Shown here piece after piece: positions 17,049 through 26,952 of a stretch of 64,000 nucleotides of DNA. The notes beneath the pieces were generated by a model, which was given only the letters and a program-made list of their open reading frames with translations, ran no database searches and had not been told where the DNA came from. Location of the stretch: positions 868,001 to 932,000 of the forward strand of contig AAXX01000001.1 in assembly GCA_000169355.1 (NCBI GenBank), in the 5' to 3' direction. Both the position numbers and the translations under genes were made by a program. This DNA is from Flavobacteria bacterium BAL38. Its GTDB lineage: Bacteria > Bacteroidota > Bacteroidia > Flavobacteriales > Flavobacteriaceae. How positions within the stretch are numbered: the first letter of the stretch is position 1; each line of letters begins with the position of its first letter.

Positions 17049-20000
17049 CTAGTTTACAACTATTTTCTCTGAATAATTTAAGTTTGTTCCCGTTAATTTA
17101 ACGATATATACTCCAGCAGTTAATGCGTTTAACTCGATTGAATAATTACCAGAAAAATCTACCGATTTAGTATTTACTAATCTACCGTTTATATCAAACA
17201 TTTCTACTTTTAAATCCCCTAAATAATTTGAAATAGCTATATTAATTAATTCTTTAGCAGGATTAGGATATATTTTTATATTATTTGATTGAGAAAAATC
17301 AGAAGATGAAAGTGTAGTATTTGTAAACATACCCGAAAAAACACCTCTTCCATAAGTAGCTGCATAAACTGTATAATCATTTCTCATATCTAAATCAACA
17401 ACCTTTACATTGCTCATTCCATTATATGATTGATTCCAAACCGGAGTTGCCGAATCAAAATTATTACAATACCACACCCCTAATTCAGTTCCAATAATTA
17501 CTTCGGTAGCAAAACCAATTCCATCAACTTTTAAAGGATTTCTCATGATTGCTTTAACTGGTATATCAGGGAAATTTCCTTCTTTATTTAACCAAGTAGC
17601 TCCTCCGTCTTTAGTATACCATATACTAACAACATTATAATTATGCATCGTAACAAAAATTTCATTGTTTGATGCTCCGTATTCTACATCAGAAATACTT
17701 CCTACAAAAGATGGCCCTGTGATATCGGTCCATGTTGCAGTTGCATTTGCATTTGTTAGTCTTAATAACTTTCCTAAACGAGTTCCAACTAACAAAGTAG
17801 TTGATGTAGTTGTATAAGGAGAAACTGCAAACGCTGAAGGTGATGCTGTTAATAAAGCATTTGTTAAATCAGTTCTAGAAACTAGACCCGGACCTTTTAA
17901 GTTACCATATCTTCTTATTTGATATACACCAGCAGAAGTTGTATAATCTGCATATAAAATATCAAGACTAGAATCTAATACCATTGGCGCAATAAAAGCT
18001 CCATTATTAGCATTATTGTCGGCATCTATAACTTTTGCTGCAACAGACGAACCTGGTAAAGGTCTTAAATTTATACTTTCATTATATACGTAATTTGAAA
18101 TATAATATTTATCTGCACCTTGATCAAACATCGTATACGCCCCGTCTCCACCTTGTGATTGCGTTGTTGAATTTAAACCAGCAGAGGCATTTGCAAAATA
18201 TTGCGTACCATTATCTTGTGCTCCTGCAGCAAAATATTCTCCTGTTAACCCACTTACTACCTGTGTTGGAGCAACACCTACACTATAAAACTGAGTAATA
18301 TTTAAACCATTTACTCTTGTTGCTATTGCTGTCGTAGAAGAAGCTGCTGTAGATAAACTCGACGCGTAACTTACACCTCCATCATGACCAAATATGGCCT
18401 GATTAGAATTTCCGGGTCTAAAAGCCATTGCGTGCTGATCTGCATGCGCAACAGAAACTCCGGTACCATATCCAGAAGACCATTTTGAAATTGTTTGCCA
18501 AGATCCACCACTATTTGACGACCTATGAATATCAATTCCACCTATATAAACTATAGCATCATTTGTAGGATCAACAGTAATTGTTAAATCATAAAAAGCT
18601 TGTCCTCTACAAAAATCTGTAGCTGTTGTCCCATGAATTGCAGCAGGTTCAGCTAAAGTAGTAACGGTAGAAAACCCATTAGTTGTTAAGTAAATATTCG
18701 CTTCACCATTTGTAGAATCTTCAGACAACACATAAATTTTATTAGCATTTGTAGCAGACACTGCAATTTGAGTTCTTTTTCCCGAAGTAACTGTATGTCT
18801 ATTTGTAAAAGTTGTACCATTTGTAGAAGACATAATTCTTCCTCCGCCATCACCATAAACCAAACTATTTGTAGTTGTTAGCCATATTGTATTATCAGGT
18901 CCAATTTCAATATCATTTGGACATGTTCTATTTCTATCTACTGTTAAAGGCAAAGTTAATAAAGTCCAGCTTGCCCCACCGTTTGTCGACTTATATAAAC
19001 CAAAAGCTGGTCCTCCTAAATATGTTGCTTGGTTGGCAGCACTATAGAAAGTATCACCTACTGCTACAAATATTTCAGAAACGCCACCATTGTTTCTAAC
19101 TTTAATATCATTGATATGTTGTTGTCCTGGTACTAAATTACCAGTAAACGCACCTGCTACAACAGGATTTAAAGTAGCTGTAACTGCACCAGATAAAAGA
19201 GCAGCCTCTATTAAATCTCCATTTTCTTGTGATATCATTATTGATGGTATCGTAATGGTTGGATCATCACCACCCATTGCAACTGGAGTTCCTGCTACAT
19301 TATTCATCATAATGACCCCAATTGCACCTGCATTTTGAGCTGCTTTTACTTTTAAAACAAAAGTACAACTACCTCTTCTTATAAGTGCAATTTTACCATT
19401 TAACGCTGCTGCATTTGTTATTGTTTCACATCCATCAGAAGATGGTGCTACATTATCACTTACTAAAACAACGTTAGCTGTTATTGGCGCAACAGGGTTT
19501 ATTCCAAAAGCAGTTGTTGGATAACAAGCGTAATTACCAGCTATTCCTGCAGGGCTATCAATAGTTAAATCTGCTGCTGATTGAAAAGAAGTTGGACCTG
19601 TAATCCCTCCAAAAACTTTTGTCCAAGTAACACCTGCATCTGTTGATTTCCATACACCATCTCCATTTACATCACCACCAACATACGATTCACCTGTTCC
19701 TAAATAAAAAGTATTCGTATTATTTGGATCATAAGTTATTGCTGAAACTGATAAGTTTTCAGGAATACCTACTCTAGTCCAAGCCGTGTTTGTAGTAATA
19801 TCATTATTAACCCACAAACCACCACTTACTCCACCTGCAAAAACTTTCTTAAAAGTAGCGTCATTAGGATCAAACATAATGGCTCTAACTCTACCCCCAA
19901 CATTATTAGGACCTCTTTCAACCCAATTGTTATCTGAAGCATCTCCTGGTGTTCTACCTGAAGCTAAAGCATTTTGTCTTTCTCTTTTTAATTGTTCTCT

Positions 20001-20330
20001 TACTTGTATCAGTTTTTCAGGAGTAGGCTTTCCTGTTTCTGGATCCATTGTTAATTCCCATTCGGTTTCATAGTACTTGTTTGGAGGAATTGCCGCAGCC
20101 TTTCTTTCCTGTTTAGAAAGCAATAATGTTTTTTTGAAAGGAGATTTTGCTAAATTTTTAGCATGTTTTTTTCTTACTGCCTTTGCTTGCTTCTTTGTTA
20201 ATTGCTTATTAACAGATGCTACATTAGCAGATTTGCTAGACTTTTCCTTGTTCTTATCAGTATTAGACTGACCAAAACTTAAAGAAAAAACAAACAAAGC
20301 ACTAAATAAAAATAGTAATTGTTTTTTCAT
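17049..20330 (-). CDS. Secreted T9SS type A cargo: beta-propeller protein with PA domain
   Basis: 1093 residues. A signal peptide (MKKQLLFLFSALFVFSLSFG) is followed by a Lys-rich segment (residues about 25-75). BNR/sortilin-type propeller repeats have Asp-box-like motifs (GVWKSTDAGVTWTKVF, LYKSTNGGASWTLL, IWYTKDGGATWLNKE). A protease-associated (PA) domain is inserted near residues 260-400 (LNGKIALIRRGSCTFVLKVKAAQNAGAIGV). The last 75 residues form a type A sorting domain (IKIYPNPAKELINIAI ... GVYIVKLTG), cleaved on export through the T9SS. No catalytic residues are evident; a role in surface binding or carbohydrate recognition is a guess. It is monocistronic with its own terminator. Confidence 0.88.
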   Translation of the reverse strand: MKKQLLFLFSALFVFSLSFGQSNTDKNKEKSSKSANVASVNKQLTKKQAKAVRKKHAKNLAKSPFKKTLLLSKQERKAAAIPPNKYYETEWELTMDPETGKPTPEKLIQVREQLKRERQNALASGRTPGDASDNNWVERGPNNVGGRVRAIMFDPNDATFKKVFAGGVSGGLWVNNDITTNTAWTRVGIPENLSVSAITYDPNNTNTFYLGTGESYVGGDVNGDGVWKSTDAGVTWTKVFGGITGPTSFQSAADLTIDSPAGIAGNYACYPTTAFGINPVAPITANVVLVSDNVAPSSDGCETITNAAALNGKIALIRRGSCTFVLKVKAAQNAGAIGVIMMNNVAGTPVAMGGDDPTITIPSIMISQENGDLIEAALLSGAVTATLNPVVAGAFTGNLVPGQQHINDIKVRNNGGVSEIFVAVGDTFYSAANQATYLGGPAFGLYKSTNGGASWTLLTLPLTVDRNRTCPNDIEIGPDNTIWLTTTNSLVYGDGGGRIMSSTNGTTFTNRHTVTSGKRTQIAVSATNANKIYVLSEDSTNGEANIYLTTNGFSTVTTLAEPAAIHGTTATDFCRGQAFYDLTITVDPTNDAIVYIGGIDIHRSSNSGGSWQTISKWSSGYGTGVSVAHADQHAMAFRPGNSNQAIFGHDGGVSYASSLSTAASSTTAIATRVNGLNITQFYSVGVAPTQVVSGLTGEYFAAGAQDNGTQYFANASAGLNSTTQSQGGDGAYTMFDQGADKYYISNYVYNESINLRPLPGSSVAAKVIDADNNANNGAFIAPMVLDSSLDILYADYTTSAGVYQIRRYGNLKGPGLVSRTDLTNALLTASPSAFAVSPYTTTSTTLLVGTRLGKLLRLTNANATATWTDITGPSFVGSISDVEYGASNNEIFVTMHNYNVVSIWYTKDGGATWLNKEGNFPDIPVKAIMRNPLKVDGIGFATEVIIGTELGVWYCNNFDSATPVWNQSYNGMSNVKVVDLDMRNDYTVYAATYGRGVFSGMFTNTTLSSSDFSQSNNIKIYPNPAKELINIAISNYLGDLKVEMFDINGRLVNTKSVDFSGNYSIELNALTAGVYIVKLTGTNLNYSEKIVVN

Positions 20331-20418
20331 GATTAAATTGGGGTTAAAATTGATTTAATTCTAACAAAATTAGCATTTTACAAATAAAATCAAAATTTTT
20401 TTACTCCAATTTTACATT

Positions 20419-21765
20419 TTAACTTTTGTTTGCCTGAATAGTCTTATATAATTCTAATGCTTTACCATCTGTTAATAAAGAAACGAAATGGCAAATATGT
20501 AATAATCTATCGTATAAATTTTCTTTTTGAAACTGAAAACGTTCTGGTAATAATTTTAAAAGTAATTCATCATAGTTTGAAGCAGTTCCGTTTACTTTTT
20601 TATTGTAAGCAGTGCAAAAACCATCTAACAAATTATTAATAATTTTATAACCCATGACTTCCTTTTGAATAACTTCCTTACTTTGATACACGTTTTTTAC
20701 GCTAATCTGAATAATGTCGTTCATTTGGGCTTTATACTGACTTTTATCCATCAAAGCAAATGGAAATTCTCCGGCTAAAATAGCTTTTTCATTTTTCATA
20801 AAAACTGCCACTGCATCATTGATTAAGCTTCCAATAGCCAATGCTCGCAAATAACTAATTCTGTCTTCCTTCGTAATAAGTTCGTTATATTTTTTAGTAT
20901 CGATACCGTTTTTTACTAATTTAATTAAGTATTCTAAAGCAAATTCTTCTTGAATTAAGCCTAAATTAATCCCATCTTCAAAATCGATAATCGTATAACA
21001 AATATCATCAGCTGCTTCTACTAAATACGCTAACGGATGACGCTCAAATCCAATATCATTTCCTGATTTGTTTGAAATTAATCCTAATTCAGCAGCCACT
21101 TCGTTAAAAAAAGATTTATCGGATTGAAAGAAACCGTATTTTTTATCACAAATTTTTGAAGTTGGTTTTTTTGGCAAACTTTCTTTTGGATATTTCATAA
21201 AAGCACCTAAAGTTGCATACGAAATACGCAAACCACCTTCAATTCCTTCACGGGAAGCTGCTAAAACCGAAAATCCGTTAGCATTTCCTTCAAAATCTAT
21301 CAAATCTTGCCATTCTTTTTCAGTCAATTGATCTTTGTATTGCAATCCGTTTCCAGTTTTGAAATATTCGCCAATAGCTTTTTCTCCTGAATGTCCAAAT
21401 GGTGGATTTCCAATATCGTGCGACAAGGCTGCAGCGGCTACAATAGCGCCAAAATCATTAGCTTGATAACCATGGACTTCTTGTAAATGCGGATAATTTG
21501 CAATAATTTGCTTTCCAACTAAACGTCCTAATGAACGACCCACAACCGAAACTTCCAAACTATGCGTTAATCGATTGTGTACAAAATCGGTTTTAGAAAG
21601 CGGAATGACTTGCGTTTTGTCTTGCAAACTTCTAAAAGCGGCAGAAAAAATAATTCGATCATAATCGACTTCAAAACCTAAACGCGTGTCGTCTTGCTCT
21701 TTTCGTAAACGTTTACTGGTATCGCCTTGTCTTTTTAAGGACAACAATTGTTCCCATTGCATCAT
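20419..21765 (-). CDS. dgt: Deoxyguanosinetriphosphate triphosphohydrolase (dGTPase)
   Basis: 448 residues. HD-superfamily motifs are NRLTHSLEVSVVGRSLGR (His ligand) and AAALSHDIGNPPFGHSGEKAI (HD pair), with a further Asp region at YLVEAADDICYTIIDFEDGI. The enzyme splits dGTP to deoxyguanosine and tripolyphosphate. Two adjacent Met codons open the frame; either may be used. It follows a small unknown gene by 40 bp and sits near the ribonucleotide reductase genes, so several dNTP pool functions cluster here, though not obviously in one transcript. Confidence 0.93.
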   Translation of the reverse strand: MMQWEQLLSLKRQGDTSKRLRKEQDDTRLGFEVDYDRIIFSAAFRSLQDKTQVIPLSKTDFVHNRLTHSLEVSVVGRSLGRLVGKQIIANYPHLQEVHGYQANDFGAIVAAAALSHDIGNPPFGHSGEKAIGEYFKTGNGLQYKDQLTEKEWQDLIDFEGNANGFSVLAASREGIEGGLRISYATLGAFMKYPKESLPKKPTSKICDKKYGFFQSDKSFFNEVAAELGLISNKSGNDIGFERHPLAYLVEAADDICYTIIDFEDGINLGLIQEEFALEYLIKLVKNGIDTKKYNELITKEDRISYLRALAIGSLINDAVAVFMKNEKAILAGEFPFALMDKSQYKAQMNDIIQISVKNVYQSKEVIQKEVMGYKIINNLLDGFCTAYNKKVNGTASNYDELLLKLLPERFQFQKENLYDRLLHICHFVSLLTDGKALELYKTIQANKS

Positions 21766-21805
21766 GTGATTCTAGATTGAAGATTGCGGATTTATGATTT
21801 TAGAA

Positions 21806-22030
21806 CTATTCTTTTTCGTTTGCCAAAAAGAAATTTCTCGATTTTTTTGGATACTGATTGTAGCTTTTATCACTCGGATTTACAATTACTGATTTGATAT
21901 TGATTTCATCTCCTACTTTAAAACTTTTTTCTGTGTATTGGTAATCCAATAAATATTCGCCACAGAAATAATTTCCGTCTGCGTCTTTTTCTATGAATCC
22001 GGTATGAACTCCTTTTTTATCTTTTGACAT
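21806..22030 (-). CDS. Small unknown protein, 74 residues
   Basis: I chose the ATG at 22030 (MSKDKKGVHTGFIEKDADGN). The longer frame to 22093 would run into the hairpin at 22083-22111 and adds an unlikely Cys-containing tail. The product is polar with a predicted small beta-rich fold (FCGEYLLDYQYTEKSFKVGD ... INIKSVIVNPSDKSYNQYPK), no signal peptide and no membrane segment. It is probably cotranscribed with dgt (40-bp gap). I recognise no family or function. Confidence 0.65.
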   Translation of the reverse strand: MSKDKKGVHTGFIEKDADGNYFCGEYLLDYQYTEKSFKVGDEINIKSVIVNPSDKSYNQYPKKSRNFFLANEKE

Positions 22031-22082
22031 AATCTGTTTATTTTTTTCAAATGTACGAATTGAAACGCAATTTTTTAAAACA

Positions 22083-22111
22083 AAAACAGCCATCGTGGTG
22101 ATGGCTGTTTT
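22083..22111. terminator. Terminator after nrdA
   Basis: AAAACAGCCATC and GATGGCTGTTTT form a perfect 12-bp stem with loop GTGGT. A/T-rich flanks occur on both sides; the minus-strand nrdA transcript meets it 33 bp past its stop. Confidence 0.85.
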
Positions 22112-22143
22112 CTAAATTCTATTTTATATATTCTATTCTATAA

Positions 22144-24576
22144 TTAAGAACCACACATTTCACAATCTTCTGGTCCGGCATTTCTTGCCATTTCTACCAT
22201 TGCTCTGTATTCTTCAGCAGTCATTTCCGATGGTTCTTCTAAAACCGCAATAGCTTCCACTTTTTTTACCTCTGTTTGTGGTTTTACTTCAATTGGAGCG
22301 GCTACTTTATCGTTATTTAAAGTAAACTTAATCGCATCTACTGCCGCTTTTGTTCTTAAGTAATACATTCCGGTTTTTAAACCTGATTTCCAAGCGTAAA
22401 AATGCATCGAAGTTAATTTTGCATAATTCGCATCTTGCATAAACAAGTTTAACGATTGTGATTGATCAATGAAATAACCTCTTTGACGCGACATGTCGAT
22501 AATGTCTTTCATTGACATTTCCCAAACGGTTTTGTATAATTCTTTTAAATCGGCTGGAATTCTATCGATATGTTGTACCGATCCATTATGACGCATAATT
22601 TCTTGCTTTAATGTTTCGTTCCACAATCCTCTATCTACTAAGTCGTGTAATAAATGTTTGTTTACTACGATAAATTCTCCTGATAATACTCTTCTTGTAT
22701 AAATATTAGAAGTGTAAGGTTCAAAAGCTTCGTTATTTCCTAAGATTTGAGATGTTGAAGCTGTTGGCATTGGCGCAACCAATAATGAGTTTCTTACTCC
22801 ATTTGCCATTACCTCTTTTCTTAAACTTGCCCAATCCCAACGACCAGAAAGTTCTTCGTCTTTAATATTCCAAAGGTTGTGTTGGAATTCTCCTTTAGAA
22901 ATTGGAGAACCTTCAAATGTTGAATATGGTCCTTCTTCTTTTGCCATTTCCATTGAAGCCGTAACAGCTGCAAAATATAATGTTTCGAAAATTTCTTGGT
23001 TTACTTTTTTAGCTTCGTCACTTGTAAAAGGCAAACGCATCATAATAAAAGCATCTGCTAAACCTTGCACACCTAATCCTACCGGACGATGACGCATGTT
23101 TGAATTTTCTGCTTCTTTTACTGGATAATAATTTCTATCAATTACTTTATTTAAGTTGCGTGTTACGCGTTTAGTAACAGTAAACAACAATTCATGATTA
23201 AATTTTCCGTTTTCAACAAACATTGGTAACGAAATAGAAGCTAAGTTACATACTGCAATTTCATCTGGAGACGTATACTCCATAATTTCAGTACATAAAT
23301 TAGAAGAACGAATGGTTCCTAAATTCTTTTGATTTGATTTTCTGTTTGCGGCATCTTTGTATAACATGTATGGCGTTCCTGTCTCTATTTGAGATTCAAG
23401 AATTTTTTCCCATAATTCACGTGCTCTAATTGTTTTTCTTCCTTTTCCTTTTGCTTCATAAGAAGTGTATAATGCTTCAAACTCGTCTCCGTACACATTA
23501 TCTAAATCAGGACATTCGTTTGGACACATTAAGGTCCAATTTGCATCTTCTTCTACACGTTTCATGAATAAGTCAGAAGTCCACATAGCAAAAAACAAGT
23601 CTCTTGCACGCATTTCTTCTTTACCAGTATTCTTTTTTAAATCTAAAAATTCAAAAATATCGGCATGCCAAGTTTCTAAATAAATAGCAAAACTTCCTTT
23701 ACGTTTTCCTCCACCTTGATCTACATAACGAGCGGTGTCATTAAAAACACGCAACATTGGAACAATTCCGTTTGAGGTTCCATTTGTTCCGCGGATGTAA
23801 GAACCAGTAGCTCTAACATTGTGAATAGCCAAACCAATTCCTCCGGCAGATTGTGAAATTTTAGCCGTTTGTTTTAAAGTATCGTAAATACCATCAATAC
23901 TATCATCTTTCATGGTTAACAAGAAACATGAAGACATTTGAGGTTTTGGAGTTCCGGCATTGAATAAAGTTGGCGTTGCGTGAGTAAAGAATTTTTTAGA
24001 CATTAAGTCGTAAGTTTCAATTACTGCTTCTAAATCATTCATGTGAATTCCAACAGAAACACGCATTAACATGTGTTGTGGACGCTCTACGATTTTACCA
24101 TTAATTCGTAATAAATAAGAACGTTCTAAGGTTTTAAAACCAAAATAATCATAGTTAAAATCGCGAGTATATATAATATGAGAATCTAAAAATTCAGCAT
24201 TGGCTTTAATTACTTCATACACCTCATCAGAAATTAAAGGTGCTTCTTGATTCGTTCTAGGATTTACGTAATGATACATTTCATTCATCGTTTCCGAGAA
24301 TGATTTATTTGTATTCTTATGTAAGTTAGAAATTGCTATACGAGCTGCAAGTTGCGCATAATCTGGATGAGAAACAGTCATAGATGCTGCGGTTTCTGCT
24401 GCTAAATTATCTAATTCAGAAGTGGTTACTCCGTCGTATAAACCTTCAATTACACGCATTGCCACTTTTACAGCATCTACCATGTCATTTAATCCATAAC
24501 ATAGTTTTTTAATTCTATCAGTGATTTTGTCGAACATTACTGGCTCCTTATGGCCATCTCTTTTTACTACATACAT
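22144..24576 (-). CDS. nrdA: Ribonucleoside-diphosphate reductase alpha subunit (class Ia)
   Basis: 810 residues from the ATG at 24576 ([17 protein letters not shown]). An in-frame ATG 114 nt upstream would add a Cys-rich tail unlike the family, so I reject it. Residues 1-90 form an ATP-cone, the allosteric activity site. Substrate-site motifs include [18 protein letters not shown] (active-site Cys), [22 protein letters not shown], and [19 protein letters not shown]. The C-terminal CEMCGS carries the redox-shuttle Cys pair. With NrdB it makes deoxyribonucleotides. It lies downstream of nrdB with a 252-bp gap holding a palindromic repeat element, which is wide for an operon. Confidence 0.95.
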   Translation of the reverse strand: MYVVKRDGHKEPVMFDKITDRIKKLCYGLNDMVDAVKVAMRVIEGLYDGVTTSELDNLAAETAASMTVSHPDYAQLAARIAISNLHKNTNKSFSETMNEMYHYVNPRTNQEAPLISDEVYEVIKANAEFLDSHIIYTRDFNYDYFGFKTLERSYLLRINGKIVERPQHMLMRVSVGIHMNDLEAVIETYDLMSKKFFTHATPTLFNAGTPKPQMSSCFLLTMKDDSIDGIYDTLKQTAKISQSAGGIGLAIHNVRATGSYIRGTNGTSNGIVPMLRVFNDTARYVDQGGGKRKGSFAIYLETWHADIFEFLDLKKNTGKEEMRARDLFFAMWTSDLFMKRVEEDANWTLMCPNECPDLDNVYGDEFEALYTSYEAKGKGRKTIRARELWEKILESQIETGTPYMLYKDAANRKSNQKNLGTIRSSNLCTEIMEYTSPDEIAVCNLASISLPMFVENGKFNHELLFTVTKRVTRNLNKVIDRNYYPVKEAENSNMRHRPVGLGVQGLADAFIMMRLPFTSDEAKKVNQEIFETLYFAAVTASMEMAKEEGPYSTFEGSPISKGEFQHNLWNIKDEELSGRWDWASLRKEVMANGVRNSLLVAPMPTASTSQILGNNEAFEPYTSNIYTRRVLSGEFIVVNKHLLHDLVDRGLWNETLKQEIMRHNGSVQHIDRIPADLKELYKTVWEMSMKDIIDMSRQRGYFIDQSQSLNLFMQDANYAKLTSMHFYAWKSGLKTGMYYLRTKAAVDAIKFTLNNDKVAAPIEVKPQTEVKKVEAIAVLEEPSEMTAEEYRAMVEMARNAGPEDCEMCGS

Positions 24577-24681
24577 AAGCTTTTTAGTTTTTTGAAAACA
24601 GACAATCCCTTCTCTATTTTCGATTAATATTAATTGAATTGAAGCGCAAGTCTCCCGACATTTTATAGCGCTTTGTATTTT

Positions 24682-24823
24682 TTTAAACACATAGAAACAT
24701 AGATAAAACTTTTAAAAAAACAGATTTAGATAGTTCATTCTGAATACACATAGTACTTTGTCAACTTTTAAAAAGTATAATGTCTTAAACTCTAAGAAAA
24801 AACTATGTGCCTATGTGTTTAAA
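24682..24823. repeat. MITE-like palindromic element, copy 1 (between nrdB and nrdA)
   Basis: 142 bp bounded by TTTAAACACATAGAAACATA on the left and CTATGTGCCTATGTGTTTAA on the right, which are imperfect inverted arms of about 21 bp. A second, diverged copy lies at 60692-60824 in the opposite orientation with the same two asymmetric arms. There is no ORF inside and no clear target duplication. Confidence 0.75.
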
Positions 24824-24828
24824 TATTT

Positions 24829-25806
24829 TTAGAAATCAGCGTCGAAGCTAATTTTGCCAGACTCAGAATCAGAATTCATTACACCTGCTTTTTGATATTC
24901 AGCTACACGTTTTTCAAAGAAATTTGTTTTTCCTTGTAATGAAATCATGTCCATAAAATCAAACGGATTTGAAGAATTATACACTCTATCGCAACCTAAT
25001 TCTACTAACAATCTATCAGTAACAAACTCTAAATATTGTGTCATTAAAGTCGCATTCATTCCTATTAAACTTACCGGAAGTGACTCTGTAATAAACTGAC
25101 GCTCGATATTTAAAGCATCAACTATAATTTCAGTAATTCTTTCTTTTGGTACTTTATTCACAATATGATGTGAATGTAAATGAACTGCAAAATCGCAATG
25201 CATTCCTTCGTCACGAGAGATTAATTCGTTTGAAAACGTTAATCCCGGCATTAATCCACGTTTTTTTAACCAATAAATAGAACAAAACGAACCTGAGAAG
25301 AAAATTCCTTCAACAGCAGCAAATGCAATTAAACGTTCTGCAAAAGAATCTGATTCAATCCATTTTAATGCCCATTGTGCTTTTTCCTTAATCGCAGGAA
25401 ATGTTTCAATCGCATGAAATAATTTATTTTTTTCTACTTCATCTTTTACATAGGTATCAATCAACAACGAATAGGTTTCGCTGTGAATGTTTTCCATCAT
25501 GATTTGAAATCCGTAGAAAAATTTAGCTTCTGGATATTGTACTTCATTTACAAAATTTTCAGCCAAATTTTCGTTTACGATTCCATCAGAAGCAGCAAAA
25601 AATGCTAAAATGTGTTTAATGAAATATTTTTCATCATCATTTAATTTATTATTCCAATCGTTCAAATCGGTATGTAAATCGATTTCTTCTGCAGTCCAAA
25701 TACACGCTTCTTGTTTTTTATACCATTCCCAAATATCTTGGTGTTTGATTGGAAAAATTACGAATCGATCTTTGTTTTCTTGCAAAATAGGCTCTACTAT
25801 AGACAT
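24829..25806 (-). CDS. nrdB: Ribonucleoside-diphosphate reductase beta subunit (class Ia)
   Basis: 325 residues. Di-iron ligands are the acidic residue in [29 protein letters not shown], the ExxH in [10 protein letters not shown], and later [15 protein letters not shown] with [14 protein letters not shown]. The radical Tyr lies in [12 protein letters not shown]. NrdB supplies the stable tyrosyl radical to NrdA. It is the first gene of the pair. The 266-bp region upstream contains DnaA-box-like sites and a possible -7 element (TAAGTTTG on the minus strand, 25902-25895). Confidence 0.95.
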   Translation of the reverse strand: MSIVEPILQENKDRFVIFPIKHQDIWEWYKKQEACIWTAEEIDLHTDLNDWNNKLNDDEKYFIKHILAFFAASDGIVNENLAENFVNEVQYPEAKFFYGFQIMMENIHSETYSLLIDTYVKDEVEKNKLFHAIETFPAIKEKAQWALKWIESDSFAERLIAFAAVEGIFFSGSFCSIYWLKKRGLMPGLTFSNELISRDEGMHCDFAVHLHSHHIVNKVPKERITEIIVDALNIERQFITESLPVSLIGMNATLMTQYLEFVTDRLLVELGCDRVYNSSNPFDFMDMISLQGKTNFFEKRVAEYQKAGVMNSDSESGKISFDADF

Positions 25807-26072
25807 AGCTATTTGATTTTTATAATGTTAATGATTGGTTAAATGACTTATTTGGGGATTACAAAGTTTGTCATTTGAAACGAGAAATGAAAGCCAAACT
25901 TATTCACAATTATGCGAAGTTTTTAACAAAGTTGAAAATTGTCAGTAAATTAATATAGGTTTTTAATTACCTGATTGTCAATTACTTAAAAACAGTTGAA
26001 ACAAAAGTTAAAACCTTGTGAGTAACTGAAAAATCAGCTATTCACATAAGATTTTTAGATAAAAAAAAGAGG
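25807..26072. promoter_or_regulatory. Region upstream of nrdB with three DnaA-box-like 9-mers
   Basis: TTATTCACA at 25900-25908 (plus), TTACTCACA on the minus strand at 26025-26017, and CTATTCACA at 26038-26046 each resemble the DnaA box TTATCCACA with one or two differences. A minus-strand TAAGTTTG (25902-25895) could be the nrdB -7 element and overlaps the first box. No gene is seen here. Confidence 0.35.
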
Positions 26073-26639
26073 TTATTTTTTTAAATCCTGAGCTACTTTA
26101 TCTAACTCGTCAAACCATTCTTGTCCGAATTTTCTAACCAGTGCTTCTTTTACGAATTGATATACCGGAACACCTAATTCTTCTCCTAAAGCACAAGCAT
26201 CTGAACAAATATGCCATTTATGATAATTAACGGCAGCAAAATCAGAATATTCTTTAACACGGATAGGATATAAATGACAAGAAACTGGTTTTTTCCAATC
26301 TACAATTCCTTGATTATAGGCTTGCTCAATTCCGCAAAGCGCCGTTTTTCCATCAAAAATTACATACGCACAATCTCTCCCTTCAATAAGTGGTGTTTCT
26401 AATTCACCAAAATCAGATGTAACATGTGTTCCTTGTTCTTCAATAGCTTTTATTCCTTCAGGGCGAAGAAACGGTTTTACTTTTGGATAAATTTCGGCTA
26501 AAATTTTAGTTTCTGCTTCATCTAAAGGCGCCCCAGCATCTCCGTCAACACAACAAGCTCCTTTACAAGCTGATAGGTTACAAACAAATTCTTTTTCAAA
26601 GATTTCTTCCGAGACGATGGTTTTATTTAGCTGAAACAT
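26073..26639 (-). CDS. DUF3109 family cysteine-rich protein
   Basis: 188 residues. It has CNLSACKGACC near the N-terminus, CAYVIFDGKTALCGIEQAY in the middle, and PVSCHLYPIRV plus HICSDACALG towards the end. This spacing of Cys residues is the pattern of DUF3109, related to YkgJ-type zinc or iron-sulphur binding proteins. No enzyme activity is established for the family, to my knowledge. It is cytoplasmic and monocistronic. The ATG start (MFQLNKTIVSEE) is the only good one. Confidence 0.85.
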   Translation of the reverse strand: MFQLNKTIVSEEIFEKEFVCNLSACKGACCVDGDAGAPLDEAETKILAEIYPKVKPFLRPEGIKAIEEQGTHVTSDFGELETPLIEGRDCAYVIFDGKTALCGIEQAYNQGIVDWKKPVSCHLYPIRVKEYSDFAAVNYHKWHICSDACALGEELGVPVYQFVKEALVRKFGQEWFDELDKVAQDLKK

Positions 26640-26952
26640 ATAGGTGTATATTAAAGTGCAAAGATACGATTTTGAATTCAGATTTTCGGATTTTAAATAA
26701 AACTTGATATTAGCACTCGGATAACACAGATTCTACGAAGCGGGAATGATGACGGATTTTTTTAAAACGAAGTTTCTCAGAGTTCTTTTGTAATTATTTG
26801 TAAAAAAACTTGACGCTCTTTGCGATTAAATTTTTCACATTGTTTTGAATTTACTCTTGCCCTTGATTTTGCCCTTGTAATTAATAATGTATCGTTAAAT
26901 TAAAATCGTACTTTGTTCAATATCCTTATATTTGCAGAAATATTCAGTTTGT
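26640..26952. other. 313-bp gap with degenerate repeat words
   Basis: No ORF, RNA gene or terminator is recognised. The stretch holds phrases that look like decayed dispersed repeats (TTTCTCAGAGTTC near 26772, TTGACGCTCTTTGCG near 26811) and a local direct repeat TTGCCCTTG (about 26867 and 26879). Its end carries the -7 element of marC. Confidence 0.4.
26927..26934 (+). promoter_or_regulatory. -7 element for the marC operon
   Basis: TATATTTG matches TAnnTTTG 18 bp before the ATG at 26953, implying a leader of only about 12 nt. It also rules out the TTG at 26932 as the start. Confidence 0.55.

Noticed and set aside
24577..24690. Upstream extension of nrdA by 38 codons
   Set aside because: The extension is Cys-rich, runs into the palindromic repeat element, and has no match to the ATP-cone start [12 protein letters not shown].
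25807..26072. Replication origin
   Set aside because: Only three imperfect DnaA-like boxes, no adjacent origin-type genes and no unwinding-element pattern; an nrdB regulatory role is simpler.
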